From: Barthelona sp. PCE
Lineage: Eukaryota; Metamonada: BaSk clade
Reading direction: 5' to 3'
NCBI GenBank assembly: GCA_040285745.1
Contig: JAUFOR010000003.1
Location: 1,364,001-1,428,000 of the forward strand
DNA: 64,000 bases
Position numbers and translations under genes: made by a program. Numbering within the stretch: position 1 is the first letter of the stretch; every line of letters starts with the position of its first letter. Shown piece by piece: positions 53,714-63,790 of the stretch. The notes beneath the pieces were generated by a model. That model was not told the origin of the DNA and searched no databases. It saw nothing but the letters and a program-made list of their open reading frames with translations.

Positions 53714-55837
53714 ATGCCTCGTTTTCACACTCTTGATCACTTGTTCGAGCTTTTTTCAGATGATCTAGCCGCTGTAGGATCTACCATCGGTATTGAACTC
53801 AACAAGAAACACTTTCAGCTAGTATGTTTGCGATTGAGTGGTTAAATGAGTTTATAACCACTGTTTCGAAGCTTGCCTCACACCTAGTGCGCTCGTAAGA
53901 ACGAAGGAGATGTAACTGTCCTTGTGTTCCAATTTGCCAAACAGCTCAAAATGAAACCAATGGACATTGCCGCTTTGTTCATTGAGAAACTTACAGAGTA
54001 CGTTGCTGAGCACGAAGAATCGTTCATCTCACACGCTACTCAAGCCAGAGCTTATGTCAATATCCATCTGAAGCGATCCATGGTATTTAAGCATTTTATT
54101 GGGCTTGTTAACGATAACAGCAGTGAATATGGTTATATTGACACTAAGAAGGGTCAAAAAGTTGTCATTGAACACACATCATCCAACCCTAACGCACCTC
54201 TTCATATCGGTAATCTCAGAAATTCTCTCCTTGGCGCACACCTTGCTAAGCTTCTTGAGGCCATTGGCTATGATGTCGATGAGTACTTCTTCGTTAATGA
54301 TATGGGGGCTCAGATTGGTCTGACCGTTTTTGCATACTCGAAGGTTTTCCATCTCGTCAAGCCGACCATCAAGATCGATCAGTGGGTCGGTATCATCTAC
54401 GCCATGTCCAACACTTTTGTCGAGCTCCAAAAGGATAAAGTGGATCTCAACGCCCTTGTTGATCTTAACGAAGGTATCATTAACGAACTTGTTGAAGCCA
54501 GTGAGAACAAGGAGCACACTGCTGAGTATATTGATATCTGGCAGGACCTCCTCGTCCGTTTCCCTGAGTTAGGTGGCGTCATGCTCAACGAGCTTAAAGA
54601 TGTTGGCTCAATCAAGCTTGAAGGTGCCCAGATGAATTTGAAGTACGAACAGAACGACCCCGAGATCGTTCCTCTGTATAGGCAGATGGTAAACTATGTG
54701 TTGAGCGCAGTTCAAAAAACACTGGATACTTATGGCATTCAGCACAACGCTTGGCATTATGAGTCAGAGCTCTTGTGGGATGGTTCAGTCTCCCAGGTGA
54801 ATGACATCGTCCTTGACAGCCCCTACTTCGTTCCAGCAACACTGTGCAACAAAGAGGGTGTTCCCGAAGGTGGTTACATTGATCTGAACAAATACATTCA
54901 GGACGCCGGTCTAAAGGTCGGTAAAGGTGGCTACATGAAGAACTATCCCCGTCTCTATGTGTTCCGCCCTGATGGATCCACACTTTACTCCTTCAGAGAC
55001 GCAGTTTACTCTCTCAAGAAGATTGAAAATTCTGATTTGGTGTTGAACATCATCTGCTCCGAGCAGAACTTGGCTCAAGAGAAGGTGTCACTTGCTCTCC
55101 AAATGCTCACAGAGGAAGGTAACAAGCTCTACCATTTCTCATATGACCTGGTTAAGCTCACCACAGGTAAGATGTCTGGTCGTCGTGGCCTCTATCTCCT
55201 TGCTGATAAACTGTACGAAACCCTTCAGGATGAGGTTCAGCAGATCATTGACAGCCGTAACGTTTCTCTTTCTCAAGAAGAGAGGACGAGCATCGCACAC
55301 GAGGTTGCCACTGCTACTATGAAGTACTCTCTCTTGAACCAGAAGCCTCTCAGTGTCATTAACTTCGATGTTGCAAAGGCCTCCGATCCATCCAGCGCTG
55401 GTTCTGGTGTTTCAGTCTTGTACAACATCACCCGTATCACATCAATTCTTCGTAAACTGGATGACATGATCAATGATGGTAAGGTTGAGTCCCCTATTGA
55501 TAACATTGAAGATATTGACTTCACAGCGTTGGACAATGATAAGGAATGGCAGATCTTCCTCAAGTACGTTGTTGGTCTTTCAGCTATTATTCAAGAAGCC
55601 GCTGACGTTGATATCCCCAAGCACCCCAAGCTTCCTAATTATGGTACTCATGTCGTACCTGGTGCTCTTGCTTCTTTCGCTCAGGATTTCTCTTCATATT
55701 ATAAGGCTGTTCGTATTTTGGTTCAAGATGGTGATCACAATGTATTGAGTGCTCGTATTCAACTTATTCGTGTGTTCCAACAGGCTATGAATAATCTTCT
55801 TGCTTTGATTCCCATCAAGCCTCTGGAGAAGATGTAG
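53714..55837 (+). CDS. Arginyl-tRNA synthetase, spliced (exons 53714-53821 and 53888-55837)
   Basis: Exon 1 gives MPRFHTLDHLFELFSDDLAA through FQL (36 residues). After a 66-bp intron the frame continues CARKNEGDVTVLVFQFAKQL, giving 685 residues. Class I signatures are present: the HIGH-like APLHIGNLRNS near residue 142, the KMSKS-like GKMSGRRG near residue 464, and the ArgRS N-terminal additional domain in the first 130 residues. The GKMSGRRG form and overall layout resemble archaeal-type ArgRS, rather than the animal type which often lacks the loop lysine. The C-terminal anticodon-binding helices contain NITRITSILRK, and ALIPIKPLEKM ends the protein. It charges tRNA-Arg in the cytosol. Codon bias is strong (C-ending codons), as expected for high expression. 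Confidence 0.94.
53822..53887 (+). other. Intron in arginyl-tRNA synthetase (66 bp)
   Basis: It starts GTATGTTTGC and ends CCTCACACCTAG, phase 0. It is the only intron here whose branch motif has C for the first A (CTCAC). Confidence 0.9.
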
Positions 55838-55902
55838 ATCAACTTTTTCAATTTAATAAACAAAAAATGAATTTATTTCTTACTTATCACTAATATCTAA
55901 AA

Positions 55903-56499
55903 CTACAACAGAGCTTGGGCTTCACGCTTCTGTTCAATGGATGATGGTGTGTCTGTAGTTTCTATTGGTGCAACCTGTTCTGTGCCAACCGTTAGTCCAA
56001 CTAACCCTTCTCCTAAACTCATCTCGTGCTCGTCCGCAACTTCTTTAATCAATCTGTCAACATCTAATTGGGATGTCATCGTAGACTGGCCGACCACCTC
56101 GCCCATATAATCAGTGGCGATATCTAAATCCTCACAAACCTGATTAAAATTTCCCATAGTTGCAAAAATACTGGTCATATCAGTACTTTCCATAGCTTTC
56201 ATCATCGACTTCGTTGCAACTTCCACATGCTTCGATACCCTCTCTGTCATGGCAGCCATTTCAACACGTGAACAGAGAACATCCAAAGTAGAAGCATGTT
56301 TTAACGACTGTATTTCTTCTTGGTGATATCTGATTGCGTTTTCAGCGTAAATACGTGCTTTTTGGATATCTCCATCCTCAACAGCCCTCTGAACCCTATC
56401 TTTTGCCCTACGTTCTCTTTTGGCACTCTTACGAGCATTTCTCTCCATCTGTTTCTTTGCAAAACGAAGAGAAAACATGGTCTCAAACATGTCAACCAT
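55903..56499 (-). CDS. CHMP1: CHMP1/Vps46, ESCRT-III subunit
   Basis: This 198-residue protein aligns along its length with CHMP1. It has an amphipathic N-terminus (MVDMFETMFSLRFAKKQMER), a basic helix, the motif ARIYAENAIRYHQEEIQSL (animal ARVYAENAIRKKNE), ASTLDVLCSRVEMA, and a short acidic C-terminal half. It ends in a MIT-interacting helix (SIEQKREAQALL, cf. animal QLSRRLAAL). It would polymerise on membranes in MVB formation and abscission and recruit VPS4. Its direct partner IST1 is also encoded in this window. It converges with ArgRS, 65 bp apart. Confidence 0.94.
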   Translation of the reverse strand: MVDMFETMFSLRFAKKQMERNARKSAKRERRAKDRVQRAVEDGDIQKARIYAENAIRYHQEEIQSLKHASTLDVLCSRVEMAAMTERVSKHVEVATKSMMKAMESTDMTSIFATMGNFNQVCEDLDIATDYMGEVVGQSTMTSQLDVDRLIKEVADEHEMSLGEGLVGLTVGTEQVAPIETTDTPSSIEQKREAQALL

Positions 56500-56647
56500 T
56501 TGCTATTCAACAAAAACCCTGATTATGGTGTGAAAATAGTTGAAAAAGATAAAACAGATAAATTATTCAGATGTACTATCGAAAAGTCTTATATCGAGCA
56601 CAATAAGCCCAACATTAGAATAAAGTTTACACATTATTTGAAAATCA

Positions 56648-58618
56648 TTATAAATCAAAACTTTGAATTACCATTCGAATATTTTCATATCTAAGTCCCA
56701 CATCTATTTCTCCAGAATTTAATGCATCTTTCAGGTGCTTCAACAACGGGTGGAAACCGTCATCAACGATAATGTGGTACAAACTATACATTTCATAATT
56801 GGAAGTGATTTCAGCAAACTCAAGAATAAAACTTCTCAAAAAATCAATAGCATCCCTATTTTCAGCTTCCCAACGACGATCAAAGGGGATAAGACCGAGA
56901 AGACAGTGATATAATGCAGCAAATAGTTGTACATTCATTCTATCATCTTCTGATACTTTTTCAATGTATCTCATTGAACCCTTAAGCAAATATGATACCG
57001 ACAAAATAGTATCAAAAGAACGAACCATGAACTTATAATTTGTTAACGTTAGTATACAAGTGAATAAGCAAAGATAAAAAATTTTTTTTAAGACTAAATC
57101 GTTTAGAAATAAAACTGGATTCCTACCCATGCTCTCTACAAGCCAGCATAGTTTTTTAAATACATCCAAAGAACCATTTATAATTCTTCTTATCTCAATT
57201 TCTTCGCATCTCAACTCTACAGATTTCGTATTCAACAAGAAATTCTTCCATTCATCCGTTAAGTGATTTTCATCAAACACGGTCTTGATTTCACTGTTTT
57301 CTTTTAGTATAACTTGCGAAAAAGCTAAAAATAATTCTACAAGATGTTTAATATATGTAAGAAAAGATTTTTTTTCTTTTTCTTGCAACATAAAAATATA
57401 TGTAATGAGACTAGACTTGGTTGCAGGTAGTGCAGTGCTTAATAGACCTTGAATTTCTTTCCATAAAGGAATATGAGTGAAGTTGGAAAAGAACCGAATG
57501 CACTGAGGAAATGAGCTAACATTTTCTGCTAAAAAGCCTATTATCGTATGAATACACATGAAAACTGCTGACCTTGGTCTTCCTTCTTCATCAAATAAAA
57601 GAGAAGCATCTTTGTTTCTTAAATAAACAATCAAATCCGTCAGTTTCTTAATGAAATCAACAAATATTTCTTTGGCACCACCATCAATCCTGAATTCTCC
57701 ATTGTTGTTTATGCAAGCCCATTTGTTTAGAATTGCTGAAGCTTTAAAAAAATTGATCAAGCTACATAGGCATAGAACATAGTTCTCACACACTGGTAAC
57801 TTTAACAATCTATCGTACACAGTATTTATCAATTTAAACAAATCATTGTTATTGATATCATCTAAGCGTCCTCTAGCAAAATATGTCGAACAACGTGTCA
57901 TGACGCTAGATGCCTGAAAATAAAGAGCAATTAAACCTAAAATACAAGAAATGTGCTCACTGTTTCCAGAACTGCTTTCATCATTCTTGTGACTCTCTTC
58001 AGGTATCATACTAACTGCATTTTCAATCTTGCTGAATAGCGTCTTCAAAATTGCATCCTGTACATTGTTATACTCTGCTTCGTGTAAATCCACATAGAGA
58101 CGACCCGGGTGAATGTAGAGCATATTATCCTTAACTGCAACAAAACAAATCTTGTTCAAGACCAAGTCGTCATTTAATAGATATGTTTCCTGTAACTCTT
58201 CGAATCTTACTTCAGATAGACCGTCGCCTTCAAAGACTAACTGTTGTGTGGGTACAATGTTTTGATCAACTATTGGCGACATACTAACATTATTCTGTAT
58301 CAACTCAGTTGCGTCTTCGTTGTCTGATTCAACACTCTGTAAATACCCCATATCCACTATGCTGGTTTCAGTATCCAGAGCACCATTTTCGATGAATTCG
58401 GAAAAGTGGGGATTGTTCTGCAAACCTCCATCCCTAACAGAGGGTATATCTGCAGGACCTTCATCATTATCTTCACTACGCATAATTGGGGCAAATATTT
58501 CTGATTGGCCACTCGTTTCCAAAACCATCGTGTCTTGATCACTCAATCCTGTGAAATTTTCGCTTGGAAACATGCTAAATCCCGTATCATTTAGCTCTCC
58601 AGGCAATGCAAAAGCCAT
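56648..58618 (-). CDS. Hypothetical helical protein, 656 residues
   Basis: The start is the ATG at 58616-58618 (MAFALPGELNDTGFSMFPSE); the frame is open upstream only from a TTG. Residues 1-130 are acidic and disordered (SEDNDEGPADIPSV). Residues 150-650 are leucine-rich helices of the armadillo/HEAT type (e.g. LFKLINTVYDRLLKLPV, IFVDFIKKLTDLIVYLR, SYLLKGSMRYIEKV). No signal peptide, clear membrane helix or catalytic motif is seen, although one hydrophobic stretch occurs (KIFYLCLFTCILTLTNYKFM, about residue 530). I do not recognise the family. Confidence 0.7.
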   Translation of the reverse strand: MAFALPGELNDTGFSMFPSENFTGLSDQDTMVLETSGQSEIFAPIMRSEDNDEGPADIPSVRDGGLQNNPHFSEFIENGALDTETSIVDMGYLQSVESDNEDATELIQNNVSMSPIVDQNIVPTQQLVFEGDGLSEVRFEELQETYLLNDDLVLNKICFVAVKDNMLYIHPGRLYVDLHEAEYNNVQDAILKTLFSKIENAVSMIPEESHKNDESSSGNSEHISCILGLIALYFQASSVMTRCSTYFARGRLDDINNNDLFKLINTVYDRLLKLPVCENYVLCLCSLINFFKASAILNKWACINNNGEFRIDGGAKEIFVDFIKKLTDLIVYLRNKDASLLFDEEGRPRSAVFMCIHTIIGFLAENVSSFPQCIRFFSNFTHIPLWKEIQGLLSTALPATKSSLITYIFMLQEKEKKSFLTYIKHLVELFLAFSQVILKENSEIKTVFDENHLTDEWKNFLLNTKSVELRCEEIEIRRIINGSLDVFKKLCWLVESMGRNPVLFLNDLVLKKIFYLCLFTCILTLTNYKFMVRSFDTILSVSYLLKGSMRYIEKVSEDDRMNVQLFAALYHCLLGLIPFDRRWEAENRDAIDFLRSFILEFAEITSNYEMYSLYHIIVDDGFHPLLKHLKDALNSGEIDVGLRYENIRMVIQSFDL

Positions 58619-58782
58619 TACAGCAACAGGAATCAGGTTATATATTTTTAAACACAAAAGTGTCAATTTTTTACTATATTTCTCTCATAAAGCTCTATAT
58701 TATCGTGAATGTGCTGATCATTACCTTTAATTTTCCAATTGAGTAAAAACAAGTTCTCCCAAACTATTTTGCAAAGAATGTA

Positions 58783-59205
58783 TTAAATGCGAAGAATATT
58801 CAATAAATATGAAATCAAAACCCTAAAAACGTTCGAAAATGCAACAGATATATACAAAAACGAAATAACCACCAGCGAAAATACAAAACCTATCACCTGC
58901 AAAACAGTTGACGTAATAACATCATATACCGGTTTCAGTTCGACAATTGCTCCATAAAATCGATGCTTAACTCCCACCAAAACCTCTTGAAAAGGCCGAA
59001 TTGAAATATCTGCAGTATACATCTCAGAATCAAACATATACCTGCAGTACAGCTCCAAACGCAGATCAACACTATTAGAAACAGAGTTTAACTCATACTT
59101 AGATAAAAAACATATTTCCCCATTATAAGAACATTGTTGTAAATATGACCCAAAAGTCAAGGCTAAAAGTGCAAAAAAGATTGCCCAATCCCTAATAAAA
59201 AGCAT
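58783..59205 (-). CDS. Small membrane protein with N-terminal signal anchor and C-terminal helix (140 residues)
   Basis: MLFIRDWAIFFALLALTFGS is a signal or anchor helix. About 70 residues of probably lumenal sequence follow, with three or four cysteines (QQCSYNGEICFLSKYEL, LYCRYMF). A long hydrophobic segment (VLQVIGFVFSLVVISFLYISV) reaches near the end. The beta-like lumenal part between two membrane helices has the layout of small ER proteins, but I could not place it in a family. The frame is isolated between two larger minus-strand genes and has a sound ATG, which supports it as real. Confidence 0.65.
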   Translation of the reverse strand: MLFIRDWAIFFALLALTFGSYLQQCSYNGEICFLSKYELNSVSNSVDLRLELYCRYMFDSEMYTADISIRPFQEVLVGVKHRFYGAIVELKPVYDVITSTVLQVIGFVFSLVVISFLYISVAFSNVFRVLISYLLNILRI

Positions 59206-59333
59206 AAGAGTCTTAAAACAAAAAGCAAAAAGTTGATCTAATTTTTTGCCTCCGCTTATAGAAACGTATTATGTATCACAGTGGATAGTATTTACAAAGA
59301 AAAAGTCATGCTGATGATAATAAATCTCAAAAT

Positions 59334-62225
59334 TTAAGATTGCACATCAAAAGGGAGTTGCACTTGCTCAATAACACTTTGGATCGCTTCAATCCACCTT
59401 GCCTTCTGTTCCAATCCGGCTGCTGCCATGACAAACGGTTGTGGCTTCCTTTGCATCGTTAGTACATTGGGGTCTCTTGTACTGTACTCAAAAAACCACA
59501 AACAAAATGTATGTTCTTTATCAACAACAATATCACTACAAAACTCATCTATACAGCAAGTAGCCAACGATATGGTGCCCTTCGGTGAGAAATCGTGTTT
59601 GTTCTCAAAATAATGTAAGCAACCGTCCTTTAACGTGAACCAACGCTTACGCCAATTCTTCAAGAAGTTCATGGAACTGCTGAGTTTCTGCAGATACCCC
59701 GAGAGCTGACTATTGCTGAAATTATGAATCGCGTGATACTGCACACTCTCCGACTCTACAGATGGACTAGGAGACCTTGAGCTCACAACCTTACTCAATG
59801 ATATAGAGCTCGTTCGCAACCTGGTTCCTGAACTGGATGAGCTCAGTTTTTTCCGATTCAAAATTCGCATTTCCTCGTATATTTCCAAAATTTTAAACTC
59901 AAAGAACTCAAGTTTATCAATCGTACTAAACACGTACACGTCATCGTCCAACGTCAGCTCAAGCGTTGTTTTATCGCATGTAAACGACGTCAGCGTTAAC
60001 TCATATCGCTTTGAAGGCTCAAACGTGTCAATGTTCTCAAACATATACACTGAGCCATCGAAACTCAGAAGAATGTACCTGTCCTTCACAATGAACTTCT
60101 TCTTATTCTTGACGACAGCATCACATACAACACTAATAAATGTGCAAAAGCTGCTTGTCTTGAAATTGCGATCGTTCACCCCTAATCTTCGATGGACACG
60201 ACCAACAATCGGGCGGAGTACGGCGTCTGAACGCAATCCACTGACTGCTCTTACATCATCCAACTCGTTAGTGAGATTTTCAATTTCAATGTCCTTGTTA
60301 AACAAACTATTAGCCAGGGACTCTCTCTTGTGCAGGGATTCTGTAACTGTTTCCTTGTATAGTGTGATCTGGTCCATAAGCTCTTCATTCATCCTCTTGA
60401 GAGATCCGATCGTAACATCCTTACCGAGAATAATATGATTCTTGTGCTGTACTTCTTGCTCAAGGCGGCGCATCTCGCTGACTTCCACAACCTGAAGCGC
60501 GTTGCCTGGGTTTTGCAGCGTCTCTGGTGAAAATATGTCCTTTGCCATCATATCATAGGTACTTGGTGTCAGAAACGATGATGGTTCCTGGTTTGACTTT
60601 GTTGGCGTCACTGGAATGGCCTCACATAATATCTGCTCCACTCGAGTTATATACGCATCAAGACATTGTGCAACAACGGCCTGTGTCTTGGAATCGCTGT
60701 GATATTCCAACTGCAACGCCTGTGTTCTGTTTTCACTCTCCAAAAGATCAACTTCACAGTGTAGCTCCTTCACCTCTTGTTGAAGCATCACGTTCTTTTC
60801 GCGCGTCTCACTTAATTGAAAGCTCAAATCTGCCATCATACGTTCTTGGGATTCAAGGCGCTCCGTGTATATATTAATGTGTTCTGAAAGCTGAACATCG
60901 AATAAGTTGGCTTGCTCAGCGTCCGATTCCGTAATGCTCAGTTCACTTCCACGACGAACAGTCTTCCGAGTCCCAGTGCTACCTATACTTTCTGGATCAA
61001 AGTCCTCTTCGTATTTGCTACGAATATAATCAATGAGCTTTGCGTTTTTGGATTCTAACTCAGAAACTTCACATTTTAGTTTTCGTATAATAGCCTTTAG
61101 CTGCTCTGTCGACAGCTCCTTGTTAATCTTTGCTGTGGTCACAACATTCTTCGCTCGCATAGCAAACCTTAATGTTGAAATGGTTTCATCTAAATTACCT
61201 GGATGCTCGGACGCTGTCACAATTACCAATAACTTACCTAAAGTTAATGAATTCTTCAATAAAAAAGTTAGTTTAGACTCTCGAAAGGAAACATAATCTT
61301 GTCGTGAACTCAACTGATTAATCACTCTTCCTAAAGCCGACAGCGATTGATTGATTTTGATTGCTTCATTAAATGTGTTACCAGTTGCACCTGTCTTCTT
61401 TACGCACTCTGAACCCGCGAGATCCACCAAGTGAAGTGTGCTGTTAGTCTGACCATCCTCATGATTGCATGTGCATTTGAGGGTGAAGACAGAATGAGAT
61501 CGAGATGAAGTCTCGTTCATATTTGTCGATGAGACAGAGCGGGCCCGCGCACCCTGCCTAATCAGCATCATAACATCATTGATGCTACGCACACTGTGTA
61601 ATGACAGACCATCAACATAGATCCCTCGTCTGGGATCCTCTCGAATACGAAGGTTTTTGTTACCTGCACGGGATGTCTGGAGCAAATCGATGATACGCTC
61701 GCAGTATATCTCGTGAAAAGACGCAGTAAGCTTCCATTCGTTGTATAAATCATCATCAATAAATTCAAATATTTGTTCAAGAGCACGTGGGATAACTCCA
61801 CGCTCGTCACCACACTCCACGTCCATATCTGGGCCGAACAGCGTGTGTGTTTTACCACTACCCGTCTGTCCAAAAGCAAAAATTGTTCCGTGATAACCAG
61901 ATAACACGAAATCAACAATCTGTTTTGGGTAATCGTCGAAAAACTGTGTTTGGCTCGTATTAGGCCCATATATTTTGTCCAATGTGGCTTCAAAAGAAGA
62001 TTGATATCCTGATCGATGAATAGATACTTTCTGATCTAGATACTCGACGCTGAGCTCTTTTAGAGCCTCCCTGCCCTCAAACATTCGCTGTTCTTCAGCA
62101 ATGTAAGGTCTGAACCGACTGACTACAAAAACATTCCCATCTGAAACTGACTGTGCTCTTCTCCTACTTTGTGAAATCTCCACTGGCTCCTGTACAGACA
62201 AACTCGCCCTTGGGGGCTTTGTCAT
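59334..62225 (-). CDS. Kinesin motor protein with coiled coil and C-terminal PH domain
   Basis: This 963-residue protein starts at MTKPPRASLS (ATG 62223-62225). The N-terminal motor (residues about 30-365) has P-loop GQTGSGKT at 119-126, switch I NMNETSSRSH and switch II LVDLAGSE. It is most like plus-end, kinesin-1/-7-type N-terminal motors. Coiled coils follow (about 365-640). Then comes a PH-like module (FIVKDRYILLSFDGSVYMFE), and a clear C-terminal PH domain (GYLQKLSSSMNFLKNWRKRW ... ARWIEAIQSVI). A C-terminal PH domain occurs in kinesin-3 cargo motors, but no FHA domain is seen here, so the class is uncertain. It probably carries membrane cargo by lipid binding. The frame stays open 90 codons upstream, without an ATG near its start. 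Confidence 0.88.
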   Translation of the reverse strand: MTKPPRASLSVQEPVEISQSRRRAQSVSDGNVFVVSRFRPYIAEEQRMFEGREALKELSVEYLDQKVSIHRSGYQSSFEATLDKIYGPNTSQTQFFDDYPKQIVDFVLSGYHGTIFAFGQTGSGKTHTLFGPDMDVECGDERGVIPRALEQIFEFIDDDLYNEWKLTASFHEIYCERIIDLLQTSRAGNKNLRIREDPRRGIYVDGLSLHSVRSINDVMMLIRQGARARSVSSTNMNETSSRSHSVFTLKCTCNHEDGQTNSTLHLVDLAGSECVKKTGATGNTFNEAIKINQSLSALGRVINQLSSRQDYVSFRESKLTFLLKNSLTLGKLLVIVTASEHPGNLDETISTLRFAMRAKNVVTTAKINKELSTEQLKAIIRKLKCEVSELESKNAKLIDYIRSKYEEDFDPESIGSTGTRKTVRRGSELSITESDAEQANLFDVQLSEHINIYTERLESQERMMADLSFQLSETREKNVMLQQEVKELHCEVDLLESENRTQALQLEYHSDSKTQAVVAQCLDAYITRVEQILCEAIPVTPTKSNQEPSSFLTPSTYDMMAKDIFSPETLQNPGNALQVVEVSEMRRLEQEVQHKNHIILGKDVTIGSLKRMNEELMDQITLYKETVTESLHKRESLANSLFNKDIEIENLTNELDDVRAVSGLRSDAVLRPIVGRVHRRLGVNDRNFKTSSFCTFISVVCDAVVKNKKKFIVKDRYILLSFDGSVYMFENIDTFEPSKRYELTLTSFTCDKTTLELTLDDDVYVFSTIDKLEFFEFKILEIYEEMRILNRKKLSSSSSGTRLRTSSISLSKVVSSRSPSPSVESESVQYHAIHNFSNSQLSGYLQKLSSSMNFLKNWRKRWFTLKDGCLHYFENKHDFSPKGTISLATCCIDEFCSDIVVDKEHTFCLWFFEYSTRDPNVLTMQRKPQPFVMAAAGLEQKARWIEAIQSVIEQVQLPFDVQS

Positions 62226-62704
62226 TGGAGAATGAGATTGAAAAAGTAAAAACAAAAAATTGTTGCAGTGCAAGCATTGTGTGATGCGAATGTACATTTT
62301 AGACCATAATCGTTGGATGATAATAGCTCTATTTTGAAAAGAGAAGCACCTGCGTTTTTTTTTTTGTAATTTTTTGATATATTTGTGAATATACTTTAAT
62401 AATAACGCATAAAATGCAATAAAAACTTCTGGTCTCTCTTTTAATAAAAAGAACATTGCAGAACCAAAATATGTTGTTGTGAAATCTTTACACAATCATG
62501 AAAGAGGTTGTGTATGTATTTAAAAGATATTCACTGGCTTAACTACCGATAAATGTGCAATTTGTGGAAATTCTATATTATTACAATCCATATCATTCAT
62601 CTGTGAAGTATTTGTCTCCTTTTCTGAATTTAAACATACTTTAAATCTGTTAAGCAGCTTTCAACGCTTCCCAACCAGGTAACCAATGTTTTCTTTTTTT
62701 CACT
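62226..62704. other. Intergenic region between divergent kinesin and phosphatase genes
   Basis: About 480 bp with long T runs. The first 270 bp remain open in the kinesin frame, including an IQ-motif-like string (RAIIIQRLWSKMYIRI), but I judge this to be chance. No RNA gene is seen. Confidence 0.5.
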
Positions 62705-62710
62705 CCGTTT
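62705..62710 (+). promoter_or_regulatory. CCGTTT initiator-like element of the phosphatase gene
   Basis: TTTCACTCCGTTTCTGC lies 30 bases before the ATG at 62741. It is a variant of the CCTTT boxes seen elsewhere. Confidence 0.45.
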
Positions 62711-62740
62711 CTGCAATTTTTGCATATCTAATCGTGTAAG

Positions 62741-63790
62741 ATGAATGATATTAATCAAGCTATCGAACAGCTTAGACAAGGGAAATTCCTCAGGGAAGTT
62801 CAGATGAAGAGCATCATAACAAGAGTATGTAGTGTAGTTTTTCCATCATTTAACATAGCAACTGAGCATATATGTTCAACTAAACGTCATTTTAAGCACG
62901 GACTGTATTGCACGTTGAATATAAGGATTTTTCTATCTTATTCATTATTCTCTAACACTTAGTGTATTGAACTGTTCTCAAAAGAACCCAATATTGTCAT
63001 GCTGAAGCCGCCTGTCACAATTGTAGGCGATATTCACGGACAGTTACATGATCTTATTGAAATTTTCCGCATTGCAGGAGATCTACCTTACACAAGCTAC
63101 CTTTTTCTGGGTGATTTCGTTGATAGGGGCTACTACAGCGTTGAATGTGCTAGTTTATTGTTTGCTTTAAAAGTTAAGTATCCCAACCGTATCACACTAT
63201 TAAGAGGTAATCACGAGTCAAGACAAACAACACAGCTGTATGGATTCCACGAGGAGTGTGTCCGAAAGTACGGTAATTCCAATGTATGGCGATCATTCAT
63301 CCAGGCATTTGATTGTCTGCCAATCAGCGCTACAGTAGACTCAATATTTGCCCTCCATGGTGGTTTGAGCCCAGTAATCGATACACTTGATCAAATCAAG
63401 AACTTGGAGAGGAAGCAAGAAGTGCCACATGATGGAGCTCTTTGTGATCTTCTTTGGAGTGATCCTGATCCACGCCAGGGTTTCTTCCTCTCTCCCAGAG
63501 GCGCAGGATTCATGTGGGGTTCAGGATGTAGCGATGGTTTCCTCCATAGGAATGGACTCTCTCTTATTGCACGTGCTCACCAGGTTACAATGGACGGATA
63601 TCAATATATGCACAACAATAAGGTCGTCACCATCTTCTCTGCACCGAATTATTGTTACAAGGTTGATAATTTAGCTGCTCTTATGGAGGTTGACAACCAT
63701 TGCGATCATTCTTTCCAAGTTTTCGAACCTGCTCCTCGTAGAGGACAACCACACGTAACACGCTCATCACCTGAATACTTTGTCAGCTAA
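62741..63790 (+). CDS. PP2A-family serine/threonine phosphatase catalytic subunit, spliced (exons 62741-62824 and 62963-63790)
   Basis: Exon 1 encodes [20 protein letters not shown] to ITR (28 residues). After a 138-bp intron the frame continues [20 protein letters not shown], giving 303 residues, the family norm. All metal and catalytic motifs are intact: [32 protein letters not shown] and SAPNYCY. The N-terminus (IEQLRQGK) is closest to PP2A/PP4, and the tail ends SSPEYFVS rather than the strict DYFL of PP2A/PP4. The last residue is therefore Ser, not the methylatable Leu. The likely class is a divergent PP2A/PP4. AATAAA follows the stop within 15 bases. Confidence 0.93.
62825..62962 (+). 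other. Intron in the PP2A-family phosphatase gene (138 bp)
   Basis: It starts GTATGTAGTG and ends TCTAACACTTAG, phase 0, and is the longest intron in the window. Its 3' block equals that of the IST1 leader intron. Confidence 0.9.

Noticed and set aside
54179-55563. Antisense frames of 70-120 codons over arginyl-tRNA synthetase.
   Set aside because: Shadow frames caused by the strong codon bias of this gene.
59334-62495. Kinesin start 90 codons further upstream, including an IQ-motif-like segment.
   Set aside because: The extension starts at TTG, is T-rich and low in coding character, and an ACTTTTTC initiator-like sequence lies just before the ATG at 62225.
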